DNA of 64,000 nucleotides from Balaenoptera acutorostrata (taxonomy: Eukaryota; Chordata; Mammalia; Artiodactyla; Balaenopteridae), in the NCBI RefSeq assembly GCF_949987535.1, contig NC_080074.1, forward strand, positions 24,449,268 to 24,513,267, read 5' to 3'. Positions 46,141-57,163 of the stretch are shown piece by piece; the stretch's first letter is position 1; each line of letters begins with the position of its first letter. The position numbers and the translations under genes are program-made. The notes below the pieces were generated by a model. The model was not told the DNA's origin and made no database searches. It saw nothing but the letters and a program-made list of their open reading frames with translations.

Positions 46141-47450
46141 ATTGGAAAGTCTCCTAAAGAGTCAAGGAGAGTAAGGAATAAAGAGGTTACAAAACTGCCT
46201 CTAAGGAGAGTGAGTTTGACCCTTCCTTGACTATATAAGGTATATTCAAACCTCTAATACATTTTTTTCCAAAAAGTGTATAGAATGTTATTAAAGTTTA
46301 GAGCCAGAGACGTCTTTAGAGATTATCTAGCCCAGTGCATCTTAAAGAGGAGTTAATGGATTGGTCCAACATCAGCCAGCTAGTCATCAGAATGAAACCA
46401 AAGCAATGGTCTGTTTTTTTGGCTATACCAACTCCAACTGCCTTTTAAAAAAGGTAGATCAGTGGATCCTATAAATGAAGTTTTTGGCAATGAGAATCAC
46501 TGCTAGGAGATAAAGAGGATTACAGGGCAGAAAGATGGGGAAAAGGAGAGAGGGCAGAATGGGGTTCCCAATTTAGGTCTGTCTGGCTCCCAGGTGGCCC
46601 ACATGGACCTCTGTGATGTGCTATTCTGTCTTGCTAGAAAGTGGCAGAATGAGGGCCCAGACTCAAGTCTCCTTACCTCTTTACCAGAGTTCTGATATCT
46701 TTAAAAAGAAAACCACTTGTTCATAAATATGTCTGTAGAAAGTTTTGGAAATCAATTACAATGAAAAACAAAACAACAACAGAGCCTCCACAAAACAACA
46801 TCACTTTCACTTGGCAGTAAATCTTCCCGCAACAAAACTGTAAAAATCAAAAGTCACATAAAAGATAAAATACAAGAAACTTAAGATGAATATGAAATGG
46901 GGTATTTGAAAGAGTTGAGCAGTTTTAACTAAGCCCAGGAACTTAAGTATTTAAAAGGGAGTGGGGTGGGTGTGGAAGAGCCGGTTGTTTGAAAACTACA
47001 GCTTAACAGCAAGAATGGAAAAATTATGATGAAACCCATAAAAAGCTAGTTTCTAATTTAAACATTTAAAATCATCCTTTGGTCATATATGATCCATTTC
47101 TGCTAATGATCTGTGTGTGCTTGAGAAGGTGTATTTCCTATAATCAGGGTGTGAAAGTTTTATATATGCGTAAAATCTACCTTACTGATTAAAAAAAATA
47201 CAGTAAAATCATCCTTTGGGACTACGAAAAAAGAATCTCTTTGGAGGAGGCGAGATATCTGCTGTTGAAGAAGTCATAGCACTTTAGTTTTCGTTCTCAT
47301 CACCAAAAAGCCATTTTAAAATGGAAAAATGTTAAGACTGCCCAAGGTGGGGATTTAAGCTCCTTTTGTAATATTCTCCTGTCATGCAGATATCAATTCA
47401 ACTGGTTGCCTATTTCTAAAGAACCCACTGGTTTGTAGCCCATCAGATCT
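46141..47450. other. Unassigned, no gene seen
   Basis: No ORF of interest. The piece near 46300-46440 (TTAGAGCCAGAGACGTC onward) may be a very degraded ancient repeat. Confidence 0.4.
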
Positions 47451-47454
47451 GAAA

Positions 47455-48310
47455 GGTCCTGGCACACAGTAAACACCGTAAATATCTATCAACTAAACAA
47501 GCAAATGAGTATCACACTCCAGAAAATGCTTGTGTTTTGGAGGGTGAATGTTGCTCTTTGGGGGGAAAATTTTCCTGCTGCTTTTATCAGGAGAAATCCT
47601 CATAAAAGGAAGCTTGCGAGATCTAGGAGTCCTTCCCTTGCTGGACGTTTATAGCTAATGCTGGAGACTTAACTCTTTCTTAAACAGACAGGTCACTTGA
47701 TCTCATTTTCCATCCCAAGCCCCACACTGATATCCATTCTCCACAGCAAACTGCAAGTATACAGCTGAACAGCAGTAGTGCAAAGGCCCACTGTAGAAGC
47801 TGAAGAATAAAAGTAGGCATGCCCTGTGGGGCGAGAGGAGGGAGAAATAAAATCAAAATCGAGAAGAGCAGTTCAACAATGACGGTAGGCACTGGGAAAA
47901 TAAGAATGAGTAAGTCTAGAACCAAAGGAGCCTACAATTTAGGGAGGGAGGCAGGCAAAGTCACACCCAGATCTAATATAAAATCCCATGTTTTATGATA
48001 GAAACATATCTAGGATCAGTGAGTACTGAGAGCAGAGGAATTTAGCCAGGTTCAGGGGAAGCTTCTGGAGTGGAGCGAAGCCACACAAAAATGTATGCAA
48101 GCATTGACATGAAAGGCAATGTCTCTGGAGGATGAGATGAAGTGTCCCAATCTCCTGTAGATTTTCTTGAATCTTTGCCTCATTCTCTAGAGGAATCCAT
48201 TCTCCTGAGTTTGTCTAAAACTATCTCGTGTTGCTACAGACACAAGGCATTTCAAACCCTTTATTCATTTATTAAATATTTATTGGAGACTTCCTATGTC
48301 TAAAATTTTA
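47455..48310. repeat. Scattered L2 fragments
   Basis: A plus-oriented L2 end at 47455-47510 (CTGGCACACAGTAAACACCG); a weak reversed L2-like part at about 47880-48110 (GGTAGGCACTGGGAAAATAA); and a clear reversed end at 48255-48310 (ATTTATTAAATATTTATTGG). Intervening text is unassigned. Confidence 0.45.
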
Positions 48311-49789
48311 GCTTCTTAAAAAATGCGAACGACAATCGGTTTAATCAGTTAAAGAAGGTAGATCGAAGTTGTGCTTAAAGTGACAAGCCTGAAGAGGAGA
48401 AACTGTAAAATGCAGAATCCCTATTAAATATTAACAGAGGCTGGGAGCCCCGTGAATGTCAGGCTGCCACAGTAACTGAGGCAGCCTCTGGGCTGCCTGG
48501 GTATAGCGGACCCCAGAGTTGGGCCAGGTCTTGTAGATTAGCACATAAGGGTTGGCTCTACTTGACTCTCTTTTTTCTCTCTTCTATCTTGGAAGCAGGA
48601 AAAGTTGAAGCGTGGCAGGGAGAGAGGTGGTTTTGACAGACTGTAAGGTAGTCCCACAGAAGGGTGCTTGCTAGGTGTTCCAATAAGCATCTAATTGCAG
48701 GTTTGATGCCTGGAGGGAGCGGGCAGCAGCACAGGGGTTTCACAGGCTTCAGAGGCTCAAAGCGACAAAACTGCTTGAGGCCATTTAGAAGCAAAGCTGC
48801 TAGTGGCTGCAGGGCCGTTTGAATCCTGGCTTCCTGGAGTGAATACAACGCCAGGGGCTCCAGACCCTGAAGGGAAGGGAACCGAGCCACAGCATAACAA
48901 GGCTGGAGTTCGTGAGGCTGAAGCTGCTATTTGAACCCTGGGGTGAGTGCAACCCCAGGTTTCCAACTCTGAAGTGGAAGGAAAAGTGGGCAAGCCTGTG
49001 ACAATGCTCGGGCTCCAGAGGTTCCTTCAAAACTAGAGACTCTGCAGGGATTGATTTTCCCAGACCTTTGCATTCAAATTCAACAAGCAATTACCGACAC
49101 GTAACAATTCCCTGGGACCGTGCAATGTGCTTCACGTGCAAACTGACATCATCTACTCTTTCGTTGGTGTTCCAAATTTGATCTTCTTTTTTGCTGTTAT
49201 AATGATAATGTATACCTACATTATTAAGTTATATTTTGCCAATAAAATATTTAATTTACTTAAGGACATAGCCTCCATTCTGGAGGCCTATCCACTGGAA
49301 GAGAAACAGGCTACTCTGGAGTTTAGCTTCCCCACATGCCAGCTAGCCGTCCTGTGATGACCTGAGCAAACTACGAGCACTTAGCAATGCACGAAGCAAG
49401 GAATAGGGGCTGGGGGAGCTGGACACCTGCTGTAAAGTTCTTACAGAAGAAAATAAAAGTAAAAGTGGAAAGGAGCTTAGGATAATCCAGTTTAATTCAT
49501 TCATTTTAGAGAAGAGGGTTTTGGGAATCTGAGAGGCCAGGCAAATGCCCCAAATCATACATGTGGGTGTCCCTTTCTTAATAAATTTTTGCATTGCTTA
49601 TTTGGGGTTATTTTCCCAGAATAGTGCCATATACTTCTATTCCCAACTAATAAACCCTTTTTTCACAGCAACAAAGACACATAAGCTCAACTCTGAATCC
49701 CGGCCTCCTTGCTCCGCATTCCACCCGCTTGCCTCAGCACTGATGCGCAGCGTCATCCACAGGATGAATCCTTCTTTCCCACCTCGTGT
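48311..49789. other. GC-richer, internally repetitive block; no confirmed gene
   Basis: The 48690-49040 part is GC-richer than its surroundings. Two segments of about 100 bp (near 48820-48925 and 48928-49025) appear to repeat one another, sharing TTTGAA-CCTGG, GAGTG-A-CAAC-CCAGG, CTCTGAAG/CCTGAAG and GCTCCAGA-type blocks. Three overlapping minus-strand ORFs in different frames (48558-48890, 48757-48993, 48800-49090) result. I do not recognise the family or any domain. Confidence 0.4.
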
Positions 49790-49976
49790 TAGCTAGGCTG
49801 TGTCAGCGCAGGCTGCTGCAACAGAACCATACTCAGTGGGGCTTAGAACACAATTATCTCTCACTGCTCTGGAGGCTGGGCTGTCCAAGATCAAGGGACT
49901 GGCACTTCTCATGTCTGGTGAGGGGGCCACTTCCTAGTTTGCAGACAGCTGCCTTCTCACTGCATATCCTCACGTG

Positions 49977-50017
<41 letters not shown>

Positions 50018-50023
50018 TAGAGC

Positions 50024-50057
<34 letters not shown>

Positions 50058-50282
50058 AAAGCTAGAGCGAGAGAGAGAGAGAGGAGAGAGAGAGAGAAAT
50101 AGAACATGTACATTCCTGTCTCTTGTCTTATAAGGGCATTAATCCCACCATGAGAGCTCCATTTTCATGACTAGCTACCTCCCAAATGCCCCATCTCCAA
50201 ATACCATCATACCAGGGATTAGAAAGTCAACATACGAATTTGGGTGTGGGGTGTTGGGGACACAAACATTCAGTCTATAGCA
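49790..50282 (-). mobile_element. MaLR LTR, minus orientation, with GA microsatellite
   Basis: Reversed MST/MLT1-type LTR. Landmarks left to right: GTCAGCGCAGGCTGCTGCAA, CTCTGGAGGCTGGGCTGTCC, GATCAAGGGACTGGCACTTC, GCATATCCTCACGTGGCTGA, CTTATAAGGGCATTAATCCC and GGGGACACAAACATTCAGTC then TATAGCA. A GA microsatellite (49979-50097) has grown inside it. The Arg-Glu-repeat ORF across it is an artefact. Confidence 0.82.
49979..50097. repeat. GA microsatellite with 45-bp higher-order duplication
   Basis: Nearly pure GA on the plus strand. An AAAGCTAGAGCGAGAG marker occurs at 50013 and again at 50058, so a 45-bp block has been duplicated within the dinucleotide array. Confidence 0.93.
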
Positions 50283-50348
50283 GACACAGGCCGGGTCTTT
50301 TCCGGTGAAGTATCATATTCAAATATTGACCAAAGTGCACTTTCCCTC

Positions 50349-50702
50349 TGTAGTGAGCTGAGTGGTAAACCCCAAAAGATACGTTCATGTCCTAATGGCC
50401 AGAACCTGTAATTGTTACCTAATTTGCAGAAAGGATCTCTGCAGATGTAATTTTAAGTTAAGGATCTTGAGGTGAGGATACCATCCCGGAATACCTGGGT
50501 AGACCCTAAATCCAGTGACAAGTGTCATTATAAGAGACACACGGAGGAGAAGACAGATACGGAGGAGAAGGAGATATGAAGACACAGGCAGAGACTGGAG
50601 TGATGTGGCCACAAGTCAAAGAATGTCAACAGCCACCAGCAGCTGGAAGAGGTGAGGAGCAGATTCTCCCCTCGAGCCCTGGGAAGGGACGCAGCTCAAC
50701 AT
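50349..50702 (+). mobile_element. MLT1-type LTR, truncated by a LINE-1
   Basis: Starts TGTAGTGAGCTGAGTGGTAA. Landmarks are AACCTGTAATTGTTACCTAA, CTCTGCAGATGTAATTTTAA, GTGTCATTATAAGAGACACA and CAGAGACTGGAGTGATGTGG. It stops at the LINE-1 junction around 50703 and I could not find its 3' end after the LINE-1. It has the same orientation as the LTRs at 28952 and 36341, but is too diverged and lacks internal sequence to pair with them. Confidence 0.75.
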
Positions 50703-51720
50703 CAAAAAAACAAACAACCCAATCCAAAAATAGGCAGAAGACTTAAATAGACATTTCTCCAAAGAAGATATACAGATTGCCAACAAACACATGAAAGGAT
50801 GCTCAACATCACTAATCCTTAGAGAAATGCAAATCAAAACTACAATGAGGTATCACCTCACACCCGTCAGAATGGCCATCATGAAAAAATCTACAAACAA
50901 TAAATGCTGGAGAGGGTGTGGAGAAAAGGGAACCCTCTTGCCCTGTTGGTGGGAATGTAAATTGATACAGCCACTATGGAGAACAGTATGGAGGTTCCTT
51001 AAAAATCTAAAAATAGAACTACCATATGACCCAGCAATCCCACTACTGGGCATATACCCTGAGAAAACCATAATTCAAAAAGAGTCATGTACCCCAATGT
51101 TCATTGCAGCTCTATTTACAATAGCCAGGACATGGAAGCAACCCAAGTGTCCATTGACAGATGAATGGATAAAGAAGATGTGGCACATATATACAATGGA
51201 ATATTACTCAGCCATAAAAAGAAACGAAATTGAGTTATTTGTAGTGAGGTGGATGGACCTAGAGTCTGTCATACAGAGTGAAGTTAAGTCAGAAAGAGAA
51301 AAACAAATACCATATGCTAACACATATATATGGAATCTAAAAAACAAAAATGGTTCTGATGAACCTAGGGGCAGGATGGGAATAAAGACGCAGACCTACT
51401 AGAGAATGGACTTGAGGACACGGGGAAGGGGAAGGGTAAACTGGGATGAAGTGAGAGAGTGGCATGGACATATATACACTTCCAAATGTAAAATAGATGG
51501 CTAGTGGGAAGCAGCCGCATAGCACAGGGAGATCGGCTCGGTGCTCTGTGTCCACCTAGAGCGGTGGGATAGGGAGGGTGGGAGGGAGATGCAAGAGGGA
51601 GGAGATATGGGGATATATGTATACGCAGAGCTGGTTCACTTTGTTATAAAGCAGAAACTAACACACCACTGTAAAGCAATTATACTCCAATAATTTATCT
51701 ATGTTAAATAAAAGAAAAGA
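50703..51720 (+). mobile_element. 5'-truncated young LINE-1, plus orientation
   Basis: About 1 kb of LINE-1 3' end: the ORF2 C-terminus, a 3' UTR with GAAGCAGCCGCATAGCACAG and GGAGGAGATATGGGGATATA, and a terminus AAGCAATTATACTCCAATAA with a decayed A-rich tail. It is closely similar to the copy at 60358-61221. It inserted into the MLT1-type LTR. Flanking duplications are not evident. Confidence 0.92.
50791..51402 (+). pseudogene. LINE-1 ORF2 C-terminal fragment (203 codons)
   Basis: Open to beyond the usual ORF2 end. It contains [12 protein letters not shown], the zinc-knuckle-like region at residues 39-56 and [17 protein letters not shown]. In this copy the motif reads C-x3-C-x7-P-x4-C: the histidine seen in the other two copies is proline (residue 51). 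The normal stop context has changed, so the frame extends into the 3' UTR. It is a fragment without the endonuclease or reverse-transcriptase domains. Confidence 0.88.
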
Positions 51721-52660
51721 AGAAGAAAAGAGGGGGAGGTCAGAATAGGGTCACAAAACTGGCTTCTATCATATAAAAAAAAGAAGACATGGGATGAAGA
51801 TTGTAATGTCAGTGGGGAGAGATTTAAAAAAAAATAGAACGCAGGGGAAGGGGAAACAAATGTCCCTATCCTTTCAAACCTAGATTAGAGGTAAATCCAG
51901 AAAGAATTTCATCTTTTATGAAGCCATACACCATTCAAATCCCTACCCCACAATCCAAATCCTGGAGCAGGGACCATGAAATGTGCTTTCTCTTTTCTGG
52001 AAGCGATGCTCATAAATTCACCGCTTCTCAGTCCCGTTCCACTGAATCAATTGCTGCCTCCACCTGATGGAATCGAGGACCCGAATCATGTTGAAATTCA
52101 GCTGAAAGTAATTTTAGGAGTTTTCAAGTGCATAATGATGTCTCCAGTTCCCTGTGCCATGCTCTGATTCTAGGAAGTCCCACATTAGCACTTCAGGAAA
52201 GAAAAGATCCACGCTCTGCTTGAATCTTGCTGGTGTCATAAAGAATGCTTAATGCCTTGTAATGCAGACTTCTGTTTCACAGAAAAATTTCTCAATTTGT
52301 TTTGCACTGGAAAACTGCAAATGGATACCCTTAATCACACAGTCAGAGGGAAATCACTTGAGAGCAGGAAGATGGCTTTACTGAGACCTAATATGAGGGA
52401 CCTAATTCAAGTGGTCATTTGATGATAAGGAAAGGATCTCTGCATTCTGCCAACAGGTCTATTAGTGAGTGAAGCCTGGAGAGTTAATGAAACAGTATCT
52501 GGGTGTATGACTTCTAGACAGACTCGCTATACATTACCTGAATACACCTTAAAATAGCATATTACCTCTCTTTTTCTTTTGCCTCTAAATTTACAAGTCA
52601 CCATCAATTTTGTGCCTTTTAGCTGTGATTCCCATTGAAGACCAGCTCATCTTTCATGTT
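51721..52660. other. No gene or assignable repeat
   Basis: Unique-looking sequence. A 63-aa ORF at 51976-52167 shows no recognisable domain. Confidence 0.45.
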
Positions 52661-52679
52661 AAAAAAAAAAAAAAAAAAA
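52661..52679. repeat. Poly(A) run
   Basis: Nineteen consecutive A residues with no recognisable SINE or LINE body directly upstream. Confidence 0.95.
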
Positions 52680-52694
52680 GCACACCAGTAGGCT

Positions 52695-52730
52695 GCCCAA
52701 TTGATACAGAGGATGATCAGCATGGTCTTC
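52695..52730 (+). pseudogene. Possible U6 snRNA-like fragment
   Basis: The text CCCAATTGATACAGAGGATG then ATCAGCATGG resembles the middle of U6 snRNA (AATTGG...GATACAGAGAAGATTAGCATGG) with a four-base deletion, one inserted base and substitutions. Only about 35 bp align, so it could be coincidence. It is too short and altered to be a working RNA gene. Confidence 0.3.
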
Positions 52731-55700
52731 TCAGTGGCTTCGATTGTTAAATTCATTTTACTTTGTAGGTGGCAATTTTCAGTGTCTTTGAAAAACACTT
52801 AGGGTCAAATTCAAGGTCAGACACAGGGGCCTAAGAACATTCATCTTGGTGAGGTACAAACCCCTCCATCACTACCAGCAGAGCAAGCAGACATCCTTTT
52901 TAGAAAAAATATGTAATTGATTTTGCCTGCCCAAGGAAAAGAAAAACATCCATTTGTGTAAGTATGTGGATATTCCTTGTCAGGTGAAATAATGCGTGAG
53001 TTAACTTTCCATCTTCAACTTGAAACGTCTTTGTCCCATCATGGTCATCCTGACCTCCCTGCAGTCATACATCTGCTTGAATTGGCTCTCATCAGCTTAA
53101 TATTTTTCTATCTTTCCAACCAGATTACTTACTTCTGAATTTAACTCTCATTCTAAATTTTAGTCTCTTTCTCCTAAAATATGACTTTCTTCATGTACCT
53201 AATTTTTGTGTGTGTGTAATAGTTGGTAAAGCAGTGAAAAAATATTGTGAGCAGGTGCTATCAGGTGGGGAAAAGGAGAAATGAAATTAAGGCTCTGTTC
53301 TTTACCGTTAAAAAATAGTGGAAAAGACATGAAACCCACATGTACGATAACAATGAGAAAAAATTTTTATCCAAAACAAAGAAAATTGCAAATTAAGAGA
53401 GAAAAATACTACAAATTGTGCCAATTGAAAAGTTCAAGTACAATAACAAATGAGATGTTTTGTGAGAATTTTCATGTACTGCTTCCTGGAGAAAAGCAAG
53501 AATTGCCGAATATGGTTTACTTTAGTCTGTGTGTTTGGGGGGGAGGGGCATTTCACCTCTTTTTGGTGTTAGCTTCCTTTATTTGCCAAAGGCACATTAA
53601 TTTTATTTATCTTGACATTTATTTCCCTCCATTTGCAATCAGAACTCTTAATCCTAAAAGAGAAAATAGAAAATGCCTTATTTTCCATCTGCTCTGTCTT
53701 TTCTATTTCCTATTATATTATATCATTTCTTAACTATTTAATCTGATGGTCTCATATTACTGTTGAATATTCATATTTTGGTCTCAATATGTTATTCATT
53801 ACCACTCAAACCCACTTTCATCCTTTTAGAATTCATTCTCTTTCTTTCCTTCATCCAGGCTTCTCAAGTTTATTCATTACCTCCCATCCTGATCTCTGTA
53901 ACTCACCCATGTTGGTCTTTTGACATTCTGTCTCAAAATACTATTGAAACCCTATTTAAAACCTTGAATCGCAAATAATTTATTCCCCTACTCCATCAAG
54001 TCTACTGATTTCTAGTTCATCTCTGCCTCACATTCAAATGGCTGACTCTCATTTCCCCCTAAGCACTTTATAAACCTTTAACTAACATTATCTATTTCTT
54101 CCACAAAATTACATGTATTTTCATCTCTTTGTGAAGCCTGTTTTCTAATTGGTTTCGTTTATTTAGCTTCTCTCTCCAATTGTCTTCTTTTATAGTCATT
54201 TTTCATAACTCTCCTTATTGTGCCACTTTTAATCATGGAAATGCACCTTGGTTTAAATGACCTGCAGATAAATATTGAAAATGCATATCTGAATAGTCTA
54301 AACTTGATTACCTAATGGTTTGGGTGAGGATAAAAGGAACATGAAGATAAATAGTCACCAGCCAGATTTAAATACATAACAGGCTTTGGCATTTGTACTC
54401 CCATATCCAGTACCTCCTATGGCCCCTCATCACTGATCTTTCTCAAGGTTAGAAACAGGAAAGTAATCCAAGATGCATTTTTCTCCCCAGTCCAAATGTT
54501 ACTTTTCATTGGTAGAAGCCAGGCTCTTCAAACATGGAGCAGACCATTTGTAAATCAAAAACTGAGTTTTGACCAAAGACAAAGAAATTTTAAGAAACTT
54601 TATGGTTTCTTAATGTTTCCATCAACACCTATTCACCTTGCATAGTTTTCAAATCACTTGCATGATTATACTTTATTGAATCCACTGACATTCAATAAAA
54701 GATGTTGATACAACAGTTAGGTCAAAAGCAAAAAAATAAAATTAGTCACCTAATGAAATTGTAAACATGATGCTAACATCATTTCTTAAAACCCTAAACA
54801 ATTTTTTTTTAACAGCTGAGCAGATCTCAATCAGCACTTTGCAGAATGATTCTGTTCAGAACACGGGGCCATTTGAATTCTTCTAAATTCATAATCAGGC
54901 TTATACCAAGGCAGGCAAAAGTACCAGGCACGTTTTTCTTCACTTAAATGGTTGGCAGATCTTCTCTTTATTTCTTTGGAGAAAGAGATTCTCATCAGCA
55001 GGATACATCATATTCACAGAAAACAAATATTCCTACATCTGGTTCTGGGTTGTTTATAAATCAAAGATTAAGTGCTTCACTGCTTCTAAACCAAAGATGT
55101 CCCAGTCCAGCCCCTGAGGCCTTCCTCTTCATGTTAGTCCATACTAACACTTACACCATTTGCCCTTTCAAGGCTCAGAGAACCTCGACTCAATCCACTG
55201 CTCAATTACACACATTCTGTACCTGTGGGCTTCACTAGGATTTTACCAGTGGCCATTGCCATGTGTATAAAATAGGAGGATCGCTGGAAATTTGCATAAA
55301 TTGTATTAAAACCTGCATTCATTTGCCTAAATTATGACATCTATCCAATGCAGTTTTAGAATGGAAATTGAATTCTGGCTATCTCTTGGGGAGGTGCCTT
55401 CCTAAAAGTAGTTATCAACTCAGATGGCTGCAGAGAGGGTGCAGACAGATAATATAGATGAGTGGGGCAGGCCAGTAGCTAAGAATAAAAAAATAGGATA
55501 GGTGGACACTTTAGTGGACAAAGGGCAGAGCCTCAACAATAATCACTGAGCCAAAGAAAACACATCTCTGAGCCATAGGCAGCTGGAGGGTACAGACCTA
55601 CAGTTCTTATTACTTCTTATACAGGCAGAAACTGCTCCCGAGCTCCTCCCACAAACACATGTGTAAAATGATGGTTTTCTCTACAAGGTACCCACTCCTC

Positions 55701-55914
55701 CCTCATGTGCAGTCACCTGTATTTACTACAAGCACCTAAGGCACTTGAGATTTCAACTGGTTTGGAGAAGCAAGGAGCCTTGGGTGGGACCTTAAGACTG
55801 AGTGGTGAATTATAAAGAGGAACTCACCGTGCAGGCCCTTTCCTTTGGGAAGCCAGACCAGCCAGGATGTGTGGAATGTATTCTCCTTCAACAGCAGCCA
55901 TGTCTCCCAGGGAG
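52731..55914. other. Unassigned, no gene seen
   Basis: About 3.2 kb, AT-rich. The 150-aa plus-strand ORF at 53281-53733 begins Lys-rich and ends hydrophobic, with no recognisable domain and no exon signals. A G run interrupts it near 53537. T-rich text at 53560-54240 may hide an old repeat. Confidence 0.4.
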
Positions 55915-56101
55915 AGGGCTGTAAGATAAAATCTAGGACACCCAGTTCAATTTGAATTTCAGACAAACAAGAAACGATGTTTTAGTATAAGTATGTCCCA
56001 AATATTGCATGAGACATACTTACAGCAAAATATTGTTATTTATCTGAAATTCAAATTGAACTGGGCATCTTGTATTTTTATTTGCCGAATCTGGCAACCC
56101 T
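55915..56101. mobile_element. Palindromic MITE-like DNA element
   Basis: A 187-bp element whose two halves are inverted copies. CCCAGTTCAATTTGAATTTC (55941-55960) is mirrored exactly by GAAATTCAAATTGAACTGGG (56046-56065), and AGTATAAGTATGTCCCA by a diverged AGACATACTTACAG. The centre (about 56001-56012) is AT-rich. The outer ends AGGGCTG...AGAT and CTGGCAACCCT look like eroded terminal inverted repeats. It is non-coding, compatible with a non-autonomous, foldback-type DNA transposon. I cannot name the family with certainty. Confidence 0.75.
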
Positions 56102-56184
56102 CCCACTTCTTTCTGGGTAGTGCCTTCAGTCCCAGGTCGTCGTAGTCTCATGTGACAGCAGCAGGAAGACGGGGCAATCACTGG
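56102..56184. other. Short unassigned spacer
   Basis: Nothing recognisable between the MITE-like element and the MIR. Confidence 0.4.
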
Positions 56185-56432
56185 CAGAGTAGCGGTGGCG
56201 TTATGTGCACTCTAGAATCAACTGTACTGCTTAGGTTCAAATCCCCGCTCCACAACCTCATGAAAATGTATTTAACTCCTGTACATCTATTAGCTTCTCA
56301 GTCTGCAGAATGGGGACGATGGTAAACACCCTACTTTATGCATCTATTGAAAAGAGGAAACGAGATAATCCATACAAAAATGTGAGGTTCCGTGTTTGGC
56401 ACACAGTAGGCACTCAATAAATGCTATAATCT
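56185..56432 (-). repeat. MIR SINE, minus orientation
   Basis: Nearly complete reversed MIR: GTGCACTCTAGAATCAACTG, TTAGGTTCAAATCCCCGCTC, CTCAGTCTGCAGAATGGGGA, GAGATAATCCATACAAAAAT and TTGGCACACAGTAGGCACTC before AATAAATGCT. Confidence 0.87.
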
Positions 56433-56841
56433 CCACCCCTTGCCTTGTCTGGTACGGACAGTAATCTACTTGCTAATTATGGCTGCATTCTAGCTAATAT
56501 TTAAAACTATTTTACTGATGTGATAAACACTGATTTGGCATCTCCCACATGCCCCTTATCTGGAAGAAAATATTATTTAAAATTCATATTTAGAAAAATA
56601 CAGTTTTAAATTCTAATACAGAGCACCAGAAAATTCTTAGGTTACATTAAGCTCACAGGATAGACTGTCAATTCTTCATTTGTTCCTCAGTCCTATTTAT
56701 CTCTTTTGTCTCCCCCTTGCTTCAGCTTATCAGAAGGAAATGTAAGAGCAGCAAACAGTCACTTGTTTTATCCACTAGACAGAACAGGACGCTATCTCCA
56801 TCGCAAATGATTTACTTGCCCCCCAGACACTCCCGCTGCAA
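56433..56841. other. No gene or assignable repeat
   Basis: AT-rich spacer between the MIR and the CA microsatellite. Confidence 0.45.
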
Positions 56842-56847
56842 CAGACA

Positions 56848-56906
<59 letters not shown>
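56842..56906. repeat. CA dinucleotide microsatellite
   Basis: A long CA run with a single CATA interruption near its start, about 32 units in all. The ORFs on both strands crossing it (Thr-His or Cys-Val repeats) are artefacts. Confidence 0.97.
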
Positions 56907-56908
<2 letters not shown>

Positions 56909-56959
56909 GCCTGTCCCACCTCTACCCTCACCCTGGAACTCCGTGTCTTGGGGCATTAT

Positions 56960-57085
56960 TGTTCTCCTCTTAACATAATAAGCAGGAAACCTGCTCAAGG
57001 GGGCACAGAGGGAGCCAACTGGGGAGCTGAAATTGAGACTGTCCCAGTTCTTGGCTCCCTGCCCAGTGCTCTGTCCAACAGACCA
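56960..57085 (+). repeat. Degraded MIR 3' part, plus orientation
   Basis: AAACCTGCTCAAGGGGGCAC, GGAGCTGAAATTGAGACTGT and CCTGCCCAGTGCTCTGTCC resemble the second half of MIR. Confidence 0.5.
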
Positions 57086-57163
57086 TAGTGGACACCTGGG
57101 TCTGCTGAATAGGGGCCCCACGGTTGCTAGGGCACAGGATGAAGCCAAAGTTGGAAAACTCGT

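Noticed and set aside
49786..50133. Arg-Glu repeat protein
   Set aside because: It is produced by the GA microsatellite inside a MaLR LTR.
53281..53733. 150-aa ORF as a gene
   Set aside because: Abrupt switch from Lys-rich to hydrophobic sequence across a G run, no recognisable domain and no exon signals.
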